Numbered from the stretch's first letter, positions 1-8,850 are shown. The stretch: DNA of 64,000 bases from Cyanobacterium sp. Dongsha4 (GCF_036345015.1 NZ_CP084098.1:558001-622000), one strand, 5' to 3'. Notes: generated by a model from the letters alone, not told the origin. Translations and numbers: made by a program.

Positions 1-332
1 CGGGTAGAGAACAATTGACCTACCTTAATAAAAGTAGGACCTAACTCCAGTAAATTTTCCCTAATCCATGCCGCCTGAATGCGACGACGGGCGCTTCTTT
101 TCTCCTCTGTATAACCATTAGCATAAGTCCATTTTTTGCTGTTACGCCATAGTTTAAACAAAAGGATTAACACAAAAGTCCAAATATCAACACGACGACG
201 CAAACGGGAATAATTACTGCGATTCCAACGATAAGTTTTTTTCCCTTTTTCTAATTTAGGCTTCACATTAACAGAAGCAAAATCGGGGCTAGATTGTAAG
301 TATTTTTCTGTATTAGAGTAAGCTGAAGACAC
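1..332 (-). CDS. AarF/ABC1/UbiB family kinase-like protein, N-terminal part only
   Basis: Reverse-strand reading frame that runs off the left edge; about 110 N-terminal codons are present. It starts at a GTG at 332 (an in-frame TAA lies three codons upstream, so no earlier start is possible). The peptide has a basic, Trp-rich stretch ([20 protein letters not shown]), then [11 protein letters not shown] and [18 protein letters not shown]. The last is the KxGQ-type motif that marks the start of the ABC1 atypical kinase domain. The family is required for quinone biosynthesis and lipid metabolism in bacteria and plastids; the substrate here is unknown. The call rests on the GPTFIKxGQ motif and is firm at family level. 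The catalytic core is outside the window. Confidence 0.85.
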   Translation of the reverse strand, partial: MSSAYSNTEKYLQSSPDFASVNVKPKLEKGKKTYRWNRSNYSRLRRRVDIWTFVLILLFKLWRNSKKWTYANGYTEEKRSARRRIQAAWIRENLLELGPTFIKVGQLFST

Positions 333-487
333 TGATTGTTATTTTATGAAAGTTTTACTAAAAAAATTTATTGACTTTATTTTCAATCTTAAAAGAAACC
401 AGAAAAAATTAAATTTAGAACAAATCCAGAGACGAATACATTATTAATCCCTAAAACTTGCCCATCGAATATTTCTTCCTAAGAATC

Positions 488-805
488 TCACTTATTTTGA
501 CGATAATTATTCAATTCTGCTTTTAAACGAGCAATTTCGGCTCTTAATTCATCTAACAATTCCTGTAAATCCACCTCTGTATTAGCTTCTACCGTGATAG
601 TGGTATTAGTATTACCAGATTGTTGTTTTGCCTTTTCTGCTCTTGCTTTGACTTCTTGAGCAAATTCTTGTAATCTCTGCCTAGTCTCTGCATCAAACTT
701 ACCAATATCACTGAGAATATGAGTTAGACTATCTTCTGCTTTTTCTGTTAAAACCTCAGTTAAGGCTTTGCTGAGATAATAAAAATCATTAATTGGGTTA
801 GTCAT
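488..805 (-). CDS. small conserved coiled-coil protein (DUF6825-like)
   Basis: 105 aa, acidic, mostly helical. The N-terminal half (TNPINDFYYLSKAL...DSLTHILSDIGKFDAETRQ) is followed by a charged helix and a C-terminal coiled coil (LQELLDELRAEIARLKAELNNY) after a Thr/Asn-rich linker. There is no signal peptide or membrane segment. The N-terminal pattern resembles a small cyanobacterial family that I associate from memory with DUF6825; its function is not known to me. The ATG at 805 is the natural start. It is transcribed in the same direction as the ABC1 kinase gene, 155 bp upstream of it. Confidence 0.55.
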   Translation of the reverse strand: MTNPINDFYYLSKALTEVLTEKAEDSLTHILSDIGKFDAETRQRLQEFAQEVKARAEKAKQQSGNTNTTITVEANTEVDLQELLDELRAEIARLKAELNNYRQNK

Positions 806-1147
806 TGGTAATGTTAATATTTCTTAATGGTTTTTAACAAATTATATCTGAGATTTTCAGATTCCGTTGAGATTATTTTGAACTATTCTTTCTCTCATTA
901 AAATAATCAACAGGTGAGTTCAGGGTTTTGGGTTATTAGGGTTTGAGGGAATTAGGGCGTTAGAGTTATTGTTAATTAAACACTTTTGCCTTTTGGGAAT
1001 AAAGGGGTGTTTACCTCTAGCTCTTTACTCTATAACTCTTATTTATCACATACCATCACCCAGATTAAGGGATGATTTTTTTGGTTATATCTCCTTGAGC
1101 AAATAGTATTAGAATATTATCGGTATCTTAATAATTATCAAAGTTTC
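806..1147. other. intergenic, divergent promoter region with heptamer-like repeats
   Basis: Lies between two divergent genes, so it should carry both promoters. It contains degenerate 7-nt periodic runs: GGGTTTT, GGGTTAT, TAGGGTT at 923-943, and CTCTTTA, CTCTATA, ACTCTTA at 1021-1041. A TATTAT-like -10 candidate lies near 1110-1120 for the plus-strand gene. No further coding potential seen. Confidence 0.5.
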
Positions 1148-1690
1148 ATGGATATTGAAAAAATTGTCGAACAGGCATTAGAAACGGGCTATCTCACTCC
1201 TTCTATGGAGGCAGAAGTTGGTAGATTATGCGATGCTTCTGGAGAACTTTCTGCTGAAGAATACAAGGCTTTAGATAAGTTGATGGGAGCATTATTGACA
1301 GGAGAAATTACTGCCACTCCTAAAAAACAATTCATCAATGTTATGGAAGAACTTGTAGTCAGTGAAGTAATCAGTAGAGTCGCAGAAATTGAAACCACTA
1401 GCGATACATTGTTGGATGTGGGAGATATTTCCGCCTATGCTTTGAATCGTTTACCTCCCCTCTATGCTACCACGGAAGAAGGGGCGGACTTTCAAAGAAA
1501 AAAAGCCAAAGAAGAATTAAACGGCTTAATTTTAGAACAGGTTGAACAGGCTATTGCTTTATATCTCGATCGCCCCTCATTCTACCCTGAAAGACAAGCA
1601 ATTAACAAGACTGGGGTAACAGGGGGAGTTTTTGAACAAGTAAGTAAACTGTTACAGTCACAAGCCTCTCTATACGAAGGAAATAATTAG
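1148..1690 (+). CDS. ComFB-family (late competence development) protein
   Basis: 180 aa, soluble. Residues about 60-125 hold the ComFB signature: NVMEELVVSEV, then DISAYALNRLPPLYATTEEG. The N-terminal 55 residues form a helical extension (VEQALETGYLTPSMEAEV...). From established knowledge, cyanobacterial ComFB/CdgR proteins have been reported as cyclic di-nucleotide (c-di-GMP) receptors that affect cell size, motility and competence. Whether this copy binds a nucleotide cannot be read from the sequence. It is monocistronic, with a STRR array just downstream. Family call firm, function inferred. Confidence 0.8.
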   Translation: MDIEKIVEQALETGYLTPSMEAEVGRLCDASGELSAEEYKALDKLMGALLTGEITATPKKQFINVMEELVVSEVISRVAEIETTSDTLLDVGDISAYALNRLPPLYATTEEGADFQRKKAKEELNGLILEQVEQAIALYLDRPSFYPERQAINKTGVTGGVFEQVSKLLQSQASLYEGNN

Positions 1691-1709
1691 GGATTTGGGT
1701 TTAGAAAAG

Positions 1710-1737
1710 AGGTTTCAGGTTGCAGGTTGCAGGTATG
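1710..1737. repeat. STRR heptamer array (AGGTTGC family)
   Basis: Four consecutive 7-nt units: AGGTTTC, AGGTTGC, AGGTTGC, AGGTATG. It begins 20 nt after the stop of the ComFB gene. A less perfect 7-nt run (AATAAGT, AATAAGT, AGAAGTT) follows around 1765-1785. Confidence 0.8.
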
Positions 1738-1947
1738 GAGTTTAGCCGAAGCTGAGTAAGTGGATAATAAGTAATAAGTAGAAGTTAAGGTTAGTGTTAA
1801 CCTATGTTCGAGATAAAAAACCTTGTGGAGTAAGGCATTGAGAGGGAATATTAACTCTGTATTATGCCGATAACAACTATTAAACTTAGAAAAAAAAGAT
1901 GTAAAATAAATTTATCTATATATTTTTATCAATACACCTAAGTTTTT

Positions 1948-1968
1948 ACTCCGAACTCCGAACTCAGG
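1948..1968. repeat. STRR heptamer array (ACTCCGA family)
   Basis: Units ACTCCGA, ACTCCGA, ACTCAGG. It ends 7 nt before the stop codon of the reverse-strand HAD gene, so it sits in that gene's 3' flank. It is the reverse complement of the GTTCGGA-type arrays near 26.5 and 35.9 kb. Confidence 0.75.
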
Positions 1969-1974
1969 TTGAAT

Positions 1975-2712
1975 TTAGGCAATTTTTATTTGTGCTAAAT
2001 CACTGATAACCACATCAGCACTGTTTAAATGGGTTGCGTGGGGATATTTCCAACAGATACCAATAACCCCACCTGCTTGGGCGTTTTTTGCCATGGCAAT
2101 GTCTCCTTGAGAATCTCCCACCATGAGAGTATTTAGGGGATTTACTCCTAACTGCTGACAGGTTTGTAAATAGAGGCGAGGGTCGGGTTTGGAAAGACCA
2201 CCATCAACACCCATGATAAAATCTATGTAGGGCGAAAGTTGGTGATTTTCAACAAAATCTTTGACTCCTTGAGTAGTGTCGGCGGACAAAATAGCTATTT
2301 TTAAGCCTTTTTTTGATAACATTTCTAAGACTTCTAAACTCCCAGCAAACAAAGGTGAAGTTAAGCCTCTGGTGGGAAAGGCTTTTTCAGCATTTTCAAA
2401 ACATTCGGAGGATATTTCTAGGGCTTCAAACCAACTTTTTCCAGTTTCTGCAATATATCCAGCCGCTACAATTTGGTTTTCTTTGTTACTACCTACTGCC
2501 ATTAAACCTGTGGGGTTAAGATAGTTTTGTTCTACTCCAAAAGCCATTAAGAGGGGTTCATAAGTCCCGGGTATATTTGCATCAATCAAACGAGCTCTTT
2601 TATGTGCTAATTCCCGTAAAAATTTTTCTGAGTCTGCTAGAGTACCATCTTTGTCAAAAATAATTGCTTCTATGTTGTGAAATAAATGTTGATTACAACG
2701 TATCGTTATCAT
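1975..2712 (-). CDS. HAD-family hydrolase, phosphoglycolate phosphatase-like
   Basis: 245 aa. All four HAD motifs are visible: motif I DKDGTLAD (nucleophile Asp20, general acid Asp22), motif II in LSADTT, motif III Lys in SKPDPRLY, and motif IV GDSQGDIAMAKNA. The helical insert between motifs I and II fits a type I cap, as in phosphoglycolate and related sugar-phosphate phosphatases. It is likely a cytosolic Mg2+-dependent phosphatase; the true substrate is not evident. The gene is divergent from the TRAP binding protein with a 90-bp spacer. ATG at 2712. Confidence 0.8.
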   Translation of the reverse strand: MITIRCNQHLFHNIEAIIFDKDGTLADSEKFLRELAHKRARLIDANIPGTYEPLLMAFGVEQNYLNPTGLMAVGSNKENQIVAAGYIAETGKSWFEALEISSECFENAEKAFPTRGLTSPLFAGSLEVLEMLSKKGLKIAILSADTTQGVKDFVENHQLSPYIDFIMGVDGGLSKPDPRLYLQTCQQLGVNPLNTLMVGDSQGDIAMAKNAQAGGVIGICWKYPHATHLNSADVVISDLAQIKIA

Positions 2713-2802
2713 GATGATTTTTTATTTTATGATTTTATGATTAATTAATTTCTTTAAGATGATATTTTTTAAGGACAATCAAATAATTATTTAATCAAAT
2801 AT

Positions 2803-3903
2803 ATGCAAAGAAGACAATTTTTAACTAATGCAGGAATTAGTGCGGTAACTTCAGCAACGTTGGTTTCTTGTCAAAGTCAAAATAATTCTTCGGTTACGGC
2901 TAATAGTTTACCTGAAATAAAATGGCGCATGGTGACGAGTTGGCCTAAATCTTTGGATACTATTTATGGGGCTGTAGTGGGTTTGTGCGATCGCCTCAAG
3001 GCCATGAGTAGTGGAAAATTCCAAATTACTCCTTATGCGGCGGGAGAAATTGTGCCGGGGTTGGAGGTATTAGATACAGTGCAAAATGGTACGGTGGAAT
3101 GTGGACACACTGCCAGTTATTATTATATTGGTAAAAACTCGGCTCTTGCTTTTGGCACAGGTATCCCTTTTGGATTATTAGCAGGGCAACATAATGCTTG
3201 GTGGTACTATGGTGGCGGTTTAGAAGCCATGCAAAAAGTTTACAGTGATTTTAATATTATCAACTTTCCTGCAGGAAATACGGGAGCACAAATGGGGGGA
3301 TGGTTTAAAAGGGAAGTCAAATCTCTGGCGGATTTAAAAGGTTTAAAAATGCGTATTCCTGGTTTAGGAGGGGAGGTAATGGGTAAGTTAGGGGTAACTG
3401 TTCAAAATATTCCGGGAGGTGAAGTTTTTTTAGCTCTGGACAGAGGTGCGATCGATGCGGCAGAATGGGTAGGCCCCTATGATGATGAAAAATTAGGTTT
3501 AAACAAGGTTGCTCAATACTATTATTATCCCGGATGGTGGGAACCTGGTCCTTCTTTGGAAATCCTAATAAATAAATCGGCTTGGGAAAAATTGCCCACA
3601 GAGTATCAAAATATGATGGAAGTCTGCGCTAGAGAAAGCAATATTACTATGTTGGCTCACTACGATTTTGTCAATCAACAAGCCTTAAAATCTCTCATTA
3701 AAGGAGGCACAAAATTAGTTCCTTTTCCTCAAGATATTCTTCAACAAGCCGAAAAAATATCCTTTGAATTGTATGAAAGTAATGCTCAACAAAACCCTAC
3801 TTTTAAAGAAATTTACCAATCATGGTTAGAATTTAGAAAGGGTATTTTACAATGGAACAGTATTAATGAATTGAGTTTTGCCAACTTTGTTAACCCTAAA
3901 TAG
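2803..3903 (+). CDS. TRAP transporter substrate-binding protein (DctP type), predicted Tat lipoprotein
   Basis: 366 aa. The N-terminus has a twin-arginine start (RRQFL, residues 3-7), a short hydrophobic stretch and a lipobox-like LVSC with Cys23, suggesting Tat export and lipid anchoring. The mature part has the DctP-type fold: WRMVTSWP, LDTVQNGTVECGHTA, LKGLKMRIPGLGGEV and LDRGAIDAAEWVGPYDD. The Arg in KMRIPG is the position that binds the substrate carboxylate in this family. It therefore likely captures an organic acid or amino acid in the periplasm. No DctQ/DctM membrane subunits lie in this window, so the permease must be elsewhere. A possible AAGGAC Shine-Dalgarno is 27 nt upstream, too far to help; the ATG start fits the signal. 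Confidence 0.85.
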   Translation: MQRRQFLTNAGISAVTSATLVSCQSQNNSSVTANSLPEIKWRMVTSWPKSLDTIYGAVVGLCDRLKAMSSGKFQITPYAAGEIVPGLEVLDTVQNGTVECGHTASYYYIGKNSALAFGTGIPFGLLAGQHNAWWYYGGGLEAMQKVYSDFNIINFPAGNTGAQMGGWFKREVKSLADLKGLKMRIPGLGGEVMGKLGVTVQNIPGGEVFLALDRGAIDAAEWVGPYDDEKLGLNKVAQYYYYPGWWEPGPSLEILINKSAWEKLPTEYQNMMEVCARESNITMLAHYDFVNQQALKSLIKGGTKLVPFPQDILQQAEKISFELYESNAQQNPTFKEIYQSWLEFRKGILQWNSINELSFANFVNPK

Positions 3904-3939
3904 AACCTAAATTTCGATATAAAATTGTCGGTTAAGGTA

Positions 3940-4003
3940 GGCAATAGGGAACAGGCAACGGGCAATGGTATTTATTATTGTAATTCTGAACTCCTAACTC
4001 CGA
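3940..4003. repeat. two STRR heptamer arrays (GGCAATA and ACTCCGA families)
   Basis: 3940-3967 reads GGCAATA, GGGAACA, GGCAACG, GGCAATG. After 22 nt, 3990-4003 reads ACTCCTA, ACTCCGA. Both lie between the TRAP protein stop and the petR start, so part of the petR upstream region is repeat DNA. Confidence 0.8.
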
Positions 4004-4030
4004 ATCTAAATTAATTATTCATTGAATCAA

Positions 4031-4453
4031 ATGTCTTTTTTACCAAAATACCGACCACAAAAATTGTCTTTAGGATTCCTAGAGCAAGAAATCTTAGAAA
4101 TTATCTGGGATTTGGGCTGTGCCAGTGCTAAGGATATACACGATCGCATTTTATCAGATCCCGACAGAGAATTAGCCTATGCTTCAGTTATGACAGTATT
4201 GCAAAGACTAACAAAAAAAGGCTGGTTAACTCACAAAAAGAAGGGTAGAGCGTTTTTCTGGTATCCTTTAATTTCCCGTGAACAAGCCCAAGCAGTACAA
4301 TCCTATGAACAATTACATAACTTTTTAGCCATTAGTAACCCAGAAGTAGTTGCTTCTTTTGCTGATAGCTTAGATACTGCAAGTATAGAACAAATAGAGG
4401 CGATCGCCACTCGTTTAGCAGAAGTCAGAAAACAAAGAAAGGAGAAACCATAA
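4031..4453 (+). CDS. petR: BlaI/CopY-family repressor, likely PetR
   Basis: 140 aa from the ATG at 4031 (a TTG three codons earlier is less likely). It has the BlaI/MecI/CopY winged helix: LGFLEQEILEIIW, then SAKDIHDRIL, SVMTVLQRLTKKGWL and the wing KKKGRAFFWYP, followed by a C-terminal dimerisation helix. It is followed after 1 nt by a BlaR/M56-type membrane protease gene. That pairing matches Synechocystis slr0240-slr0241 (PetR-PetP), which controls the copper-dependent switch between plastocyanin (petE) and cytochrome c6 (petJ). PetR activates petE and represses petJ until PetP removes it. Domain call firm; the petR name is inferred from the pair. Confidence 0.8.
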   Translation: MSFLPKYRPQKLSLGFLEQEILEIIWDLGCASAKDIHDRILSDPDRELAYASVMTVLQRLTKKGWLTHKKKGRAFFWYPLISREQAQAVQSYEQLHNFLAISNPEVVASFADSLDTASIEQIEAIATRLAEVRKQRKEKP

Positions 4454-4454
4454 A

Positions 4455-5303
4455 ATGCACTTATTATTAATTCTTACCAGTTTATTATTAGCCTATGGTC
4501 TGAGAATATTAAGCCAATTTGCTAGTAAAAAATATCAGCAAAAATGGGGCTTATCTTTATTTTTATTCGCCTTTCCTACTTTAATTTTATTGATGACCTG
4601 TATTGCTATTATTTGTATGGGTTATCAAGGAGAAATGTGGGGAATAAAAGCTAGTAAATTGAGCTATTATTTATCTGTTAGCTTCTTAATTTATGCTTTA
4701 TTCACCTTCGTTAAAAATACATTAGATCATCTTAAAACTTGGTCAATTTTGCAACAGTGTTCAGATCAAAAAATTAATAATTATCAGTTTAAACTCCTAG
4801 AAACAGATTTTCCCTATGCCGCACAGATAGGTTTTTGGAACTCCCAATTAGTTTTAAGTCAAGGGTTAATCAAACTACTTTCTCAAGAACACTTATTAGC
4901 AGTTATAGCTCATGAATCTGCCCATAAAAAATGTCGAGATCCTTTTTTATTTTTCTGGCTATTTTATCTGAAAAAATTAGGTTTTTGTTTACCTAATAAT
5001 GAACAACTTTGGGATAACTTAATATTATTGAGAGAATTAAGAGCGGATCAAATTGCGGCAAAAAAAGTTGATTATCTTTTAATAGCAGAATCTCTAATAC
5101 AAGTTACATCATCTATAATGACGCTACCTTCTGAATTTAATCACAACCTACAATGTACATTTTACGATAATCGTTTACAAGCCAGAATTGATAATTTAAT
5201 GGCAGAAAAAGAAGACCTTGCTAACAATAATTATTTAGAAATAGTCTGGTTATTATTTATTTTTATTCCTTGGCTATTTTTCCCTTTTCATAATCCTTGT
5301 TAA
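4455..5303 (+). CDS. petP: M56/BlaR-type membrane metalloprotease, likely PetP
   Basis: 282 aa with hydrophobic segments near residues 1-16, 32-58, 70-87 and 260-277. The zinc motif HESAH is at 153-157, and ELRADQIA at about 194-201 supplies the third ligand Glu and downstream Asp. There is no large C-terminal sensor domain, unlike BlaR1. The start ATG lies 1 nt after petR, with an AAGGAG ribosome binding site inside the petR end, so the two are translated as one operon. By analogy with Synechocystis PetP it would cleave the PetR regulator when copper is present. It could in principle regulate another BlaI-type repressor. Confidence 0.8.
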   Translation: MHLLLILTSLLLAYGLRILSQFASKKYQQKWGLSLFLFAFPTLILLMTCIAIICMGYQGEMWGIKASKLSYYLSVSFLIYALFTFVKNTLDHLKTWSILQQCSDQKINNYQFKLLETDFPYAAQIGFWNSQLVLSQGLIKLLSQEHLLAVIAHESAHKKCRDPFLFFWLFYLKKLGFCLPNNEQLWDNLILLRELRADQIAAKKVDYLLIAESLIQVTSSIMTLPSEFNHNLQCTFYDNRLQARIDNLMAEKEDLANNNYLEIVWLLFIFIPWLFFPFHNPC

Positions 5304-5406
5304 ATATATAGCAATTTTCTTTATAGGGAAATAGGTAATAGTAGTATAAAAAGCTGTACCTCATAAGATAGTAAAAAGTTCGTACCCTATCTATCAAAGA
5401 TTTGAA

Positions 5407-5420
5407 ACCCCTAAAGGGGT
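5407..5420. terminator. short GC hairpin after petRP
   Basis: ACCCCT-AA-AGGGGT, a 6-bp stem with a 2-nt loop, about 100 nt downstream of petP and 160 nt upstream of pabAB. There is no clear T tract, so it may be a dispersed palindrome rather than a terminator. The same spacer (5304-5577) also carries a CTGTACCTCATA motif shared with two other spacers. Confidence 0.35.
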
Positions 5421-5577
5421 AACTGCAAACTTTTGCTGACTTAGTTTTAATAAACCCTATACATAACATTCTTAAATAAGAAATTGTTAGAAAAAATTTC
5501 CCTTGCCTTCTAGGAGATAGGCTGAAGACGAGAGTAAAATAATTGACGCTTTAAAGCACTGTTTTGTAACAACTTTT

Positions 5578-7872
5578 ATGAGAACTTTAATTATTGATAA
5601 TTATGATTCTTTTACCTATAACATATATCAATTAGTTGCGGAAATAAATCGAGAAAAACCGATTGTCATAACTAATAATCAATTATCTTGGGGAGAAATT
5701 AAAGATAATAATTTTGATAATGTCATTATTTCTCCGGGGCCAGGTAATCCAAAAAATAGAGAAGATTTTGGTGTTTGTCAAGATATTTTATTAAACTCAA
5801 ATATTCCCATTTTAGGTATTTGTTTGGGACATCAAGGATTAGGATATTATTATGATGCTCAAATAACTGAAGCACCAGAGCCTTATCACGGTAGAATTAG
5901 CAAAGTTTACCATAATAGTAATAGTATTTTTGATGGTATTCCTTCTCCTTTTTCTGTAGTTCGCTATCATTCTTTATTAATTGCGAATGATCCTGCCAAT
6001 TTTCCTTTTAATTTAGAAATAATAGCCCATACTGAAGATAATTTAATTATGGGTATAAAACACAAATTAAAACCTTTTTGGGGTGTGCAATTTCACCCTG
6101 AATCCATTTGCTCAGAATATGGTAAGCAACTATTAACAAACTTTAATATTCTCTCAGAAAAATATTATTTATCTCACAATAAAGATGAAAAAAATATCAA
6201 GTTAAATAGCTTTCAAAATCTAGGAGACAAAATAATTTTAAATGAGAGCATAGACAATAATAAAAAAAAGGCTAAATTCAAGTTATTTAGTAAAAAATTA
6301 GATTTTTATATTGATTCCGAAATTGTTTTTGAGCATTTATATCAAGACTCAAGTCCTAGTTTTTGGTTAGATAGTAGCATGGTAGCTGAGGGTTTATCTC
6401 GATTCTCTTATATGGGAGATTGCGAAGGGGAAAATAGTTTTTTTATTAGTTATGATGTTAATAGCAATACCATAATTAAGTTTAAAAAAGAAGAAAAAAA
6501 GATAATTCAAAATAATATTTTTGATTTTTTACAACAATATTTAGACCAATATGGTAATGATGATTTAGATCTACCCTTTAACTTTAATGGGGGATTTGTT
6601 GGTTATTTTGGTTATGAATTAAAAGCGTTATGTGGGTATCAAAATAAACATATATCTTCTTATCCTGATGCTCAATTTATTTTTGCAGATAGGATGATAG
6701 TTTTTGATCATTTAGACAAGCATATTTATTTAGTTTATTTAGGAAAAGAAAATTCTGAACAAAAAGCTAATAACTGGTTTAAAGATATAGCAGAAAAACT
6801 ATTTTTATTACATCACTATGATGATAATCAATCATGGGAAAAATCTTCTAATCTTCAATTAAAAAACTCTCCTGAAAAAGCAGATATTTCATATGATGTT
6901 AATTCAAACGTCTCTGGTGAAAAAGATAATTCAAATACAGGTAAATATTCTAAGCAAGAGAATGTAAATAATATATTCAAGGCGAATAATGATAATGGCA
7001 ATGACAATTTTTATAATAAGAAATATAGTGACTTATCGATTTATTTGAGTAGAAATGAACAAGAGTATTTGAGAAATATACAATCATCTTTACATAAAAT
7101 AAGACTAGGGGAAAGTTATGAAATTTGCCTTACAAACCATCTTTATTTACCTACTATTGATAATTCATTAGATTTTTATTATTACTTAAGAACAAAAAAC
7201 TCTGCTCCTTATAGTTGTTTTTTTAGATTTAATGATTTAAGTATTGTTTCTTGCTCTCCTGAGCGTTTTTTACATCTGGATAAACAGGGAAATTTAGAAT
7301 CAAAACCGATAAAAGGTACGGTAAAAAGGGGAAAAACTAAAGATGAAGATGAACAGCTAAAAAATCAGTTAAAGTGTAGCGAAAAAGAACAAGCAGAAAA
7401 CCTTATGATTGTGGATTTATTACGCAATGATTTAGGCAAAGTTTGTCAAGTGGGCAGTGTCACTGTTCCTAAGTTAATGGCGATCGAATCTTATAGTACA
7501 GTACATCAAATGGTGTCCACAGTCAAAGGAAAAATCAAAGAAGGAATCAAAACCACAGATTGTATTAAGGCTTGTTTCCCTGGTGGTTCAATGACTGGAG
7601 CACCAAAGAAACGCACTTTAGAAATTATTGACGATTTAGAGACAGAAGCAAGGGGCATTTATTCAGGTTGCATCGGATTTTTAGCCCTTAACGGCACGAT
7701 GGACTTAAACATAGTTATTCGTACTGCTATTATAACTCCAGAAAAAACTGCCATCGGTGTTGGGGGTGCAATTACTTATTTATCTTCCCCCGAATTAGAA
7801 TTTGCAGAAACCATGTTAAAAGCCCAAGCCCTACTCAATGCCGCACTATTTTTAAAAGTGAACAAGAAATAA
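5578..7872 (+). CDS. pabB: fused aminodeoxychorismate synthase (PabA-PabB)
   Basis: 764 aa, two enzymes in one chain. Residues 1-195 are a class I glutamine amidotransferase: DNYDSFTYN, Cys82 in GICLGHQG, and the His173/Glu175 pair in FHPES. Residues about 245-760 are a chorismate-binding domain with PIKGT, DLLRNDLGKVC, CFPGGSMTGAPK and GCIGFLALNG. Lys in PIKGT (Ala in anthranilate synthase) and DLLRNDLG favour aminodeoxychorismate synthase, i.e. chorismate plus glutamine to 4-amino-4-deoxychorismate for folate. An Asn/Lys/Ser-rich low-complexity stretch at about 425-500 splits the PabB part; SYDVNSN occurs both before and within it. Apparently monocistronic. Confidence 0.9.
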   Translation: MRTLIIDNYDSFTYNIYQLVAEINREKPIVITNNQLSWGEIKDNNFDNVIISPGPGNPKNREDFGVCQDILLNSNIPILGICLGHQGLGYYYDAQITEAPEPYHGRISKVYHNSNSIFDGIPSPFSVVRYHSLLIANDPANFPFNLEIIAHTEDNLIMGIKHKLKPFWGVQFHPESICSEYGKQLLTNFNILSEKYYLSHNKDEKNIKLNSFQNLGDKIILNESIDNNKKKAKFKLFSKKLDFYIDSEIVFEHLYQDSSPSFWLDSSMVAEGLSRFSYMGDCEGENSFFISYDVNSNTIIKFKKEEKKIIQNNIFDFLQQYLDQYGNDDLDLPFNFNGGFVGYFGYELKALCGYQNKHISSYPDAQFIFADRMIVFDHLDKHIYLVYLGKENSEQKANNWFKDIAEKLFLLHHYDDNQSWEKSSNLQLKNSPEKADISYDVNSNVSGEKDNSNTGKYSKQENVNNIFKANNDNGNDNFYNKKYSDLSIYLSRNEQEYLRNIQSSLHKIRLGESYEICLTNHLYLPTIDNSLDFYYYLRTKNSAPYSCFFRFNDLSIVSCSPERFLHLDKQGNLESKPIKGTVKRGKTKDEDEQLKNQLKCSEKEQAENLMIVDLLRNDLGKVCQVGSVTVPKLMAIESYSTVHQMVSTVKGKIKEGIKTTDCIKACFPGGSMTGAPKKRTLEIIDDLETEARGIYSGCIGFLALNGTMDLNIVIRTAIITPEKTAIGVGGAITYLSSPELEFAETMLKAQALLNAALFLKVNKK

Positions 7873-7931
7873 TGTTCAGAGTTAATAGAAACTTCTCATC
7901 CCCTCTTCTCCCCAACATCCCAAGCCCCTAT

Positions 7932-8681
7932 CTAATTATTTAAGGCTTTGAGGAAACTTTTAAGAGAAGCAAACAAGCCAGAAGCAGAGGGAGAAGGTGT
8001 GTTATTATTAGAATCATCCTCCGTTTGACCTTGCAAAATGCGATCAAGATTTTCCCCTAAAGGCTTTTGAGCAACTTCGGCGATTAACTCATAGTCTTCA
8101 TTTTCTTCATTTTGTTGCCATACCTGCCATAATTGAGGATAGCTTCTTAACACTACTGCCGATTCTAAGGGGCGAAAATAATAAGCAGATTCGAGAATAC
8201 GAATAAATCTTTCCCTTAACTGTCTAGCCGCATAACCAATACCCACAATGGAAACATCCTCTAATTGAGGAATTAATAAAATAACAGGGCGATCGCCTGC
8301 TATGTTACATAATTTTTCCACTAAATTAACCTCCACTGCCGAAGGAGAAATTATCAAAAAAACTTGATCTGTATCGCTAACTTTTCTTTCAATAGGACTA
8401 CGACTACTGCCAATATCTGTTACCTGAAATTCCGTCTCTCCCCAATCTCTCCTTGCCAAAGCCGCCGCCCCTGTATCAGGAAAAAATAATTTCAATCCTG
8501 CACCATATTCAGAGAAAAAATCTGCAAATTCTTGAGCTAAATATTGAGCTTTTAAGGCAATTTCAGGAATAACTAAATCAATAGTGATGCGAGTACAACC
8601 ACTTTCAAGGGCAATTTTTAACGCTGATTTTGCTTGAATAATAGCTTCTTCAATAGATTGAGGGATAACAGTAACAGTCAT
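7932..8681 (-). CDS. DUF1995 family protein (LPA3-like)
   Basis: 249 aa, soluble, no signal. It begins with VIPQSIEEAIIQAKSA and has the family features RITIDLVIPE, LKLFFPDTGAAALARRDW, LIISPS and YYFRPLESAVVLRSYP. DUF1995 is found in cyanobacteria and plastids; the plant member LPA3 is needed for photosystem II assembly. The biochemical role is unknown. The C-terminal 40 residues are a Ser/Asn-rich linker and a short helix. It converges with pabAB (59-bp spacer) and diverges from the desaturase/SDR gene. Confidence 0.75.
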   Translation of the reverse strand: MTVTVIPQSIEEAIIQAKSALKIALESGCTRITIDLVIPEIALKAQYLAQEFADFFSEYGAGLKLFFPDTGAAALARRDWGETEFQVTDIGSSRSPIERKVSDTDQVFLIISPSAVEVNLVEKLCNIAGDRPVILLIPQLEDVSIVGIGYAARQLRERFIRILESAYYFRPLESAVVLRSYPQLWQVWQQNEENEDYELIAEVAQKPLGENLDRILQGQTEDDSNNNTPSPSASGLFASLKSFLKALNN

Positions 8682-8721
8682 AAGTATTTCTTAAAAATGC
8701 AAAATAATCATTATGTGATTT

Positions 8722-8737
8722 ATGGTAAAAATACCAT
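8722..8737. promoter_or_regulatory. small inverted repeat in a divergent promoter region
   Basis: ATGGTA-AAAA-TACCAT, a 6-bp perfect inverted repeat 41 nt upstream of the DUF1995 start. Its size and position fit an operator, but nothing identifies a binding protein. Confidence 0.25.
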
Positions 8738-8850
8738 TATTTAGGGTGAGAGATCGTAAAATTCTCATAAAGTCTTGTTTCTCAATATTTAACCTGAAAC
8801 TTGCTACCATAAGGTTTGAATACTGAGATCAAGCTAGGTGTAAACTAACT

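Noticed and set aside
5263-5469. Reverse-strand ORF overlapping the petP end and the following spacer
   Set aside because: Overlaps petP codons and a repeat-bearing spacer; no domain, no ribosome binding site.
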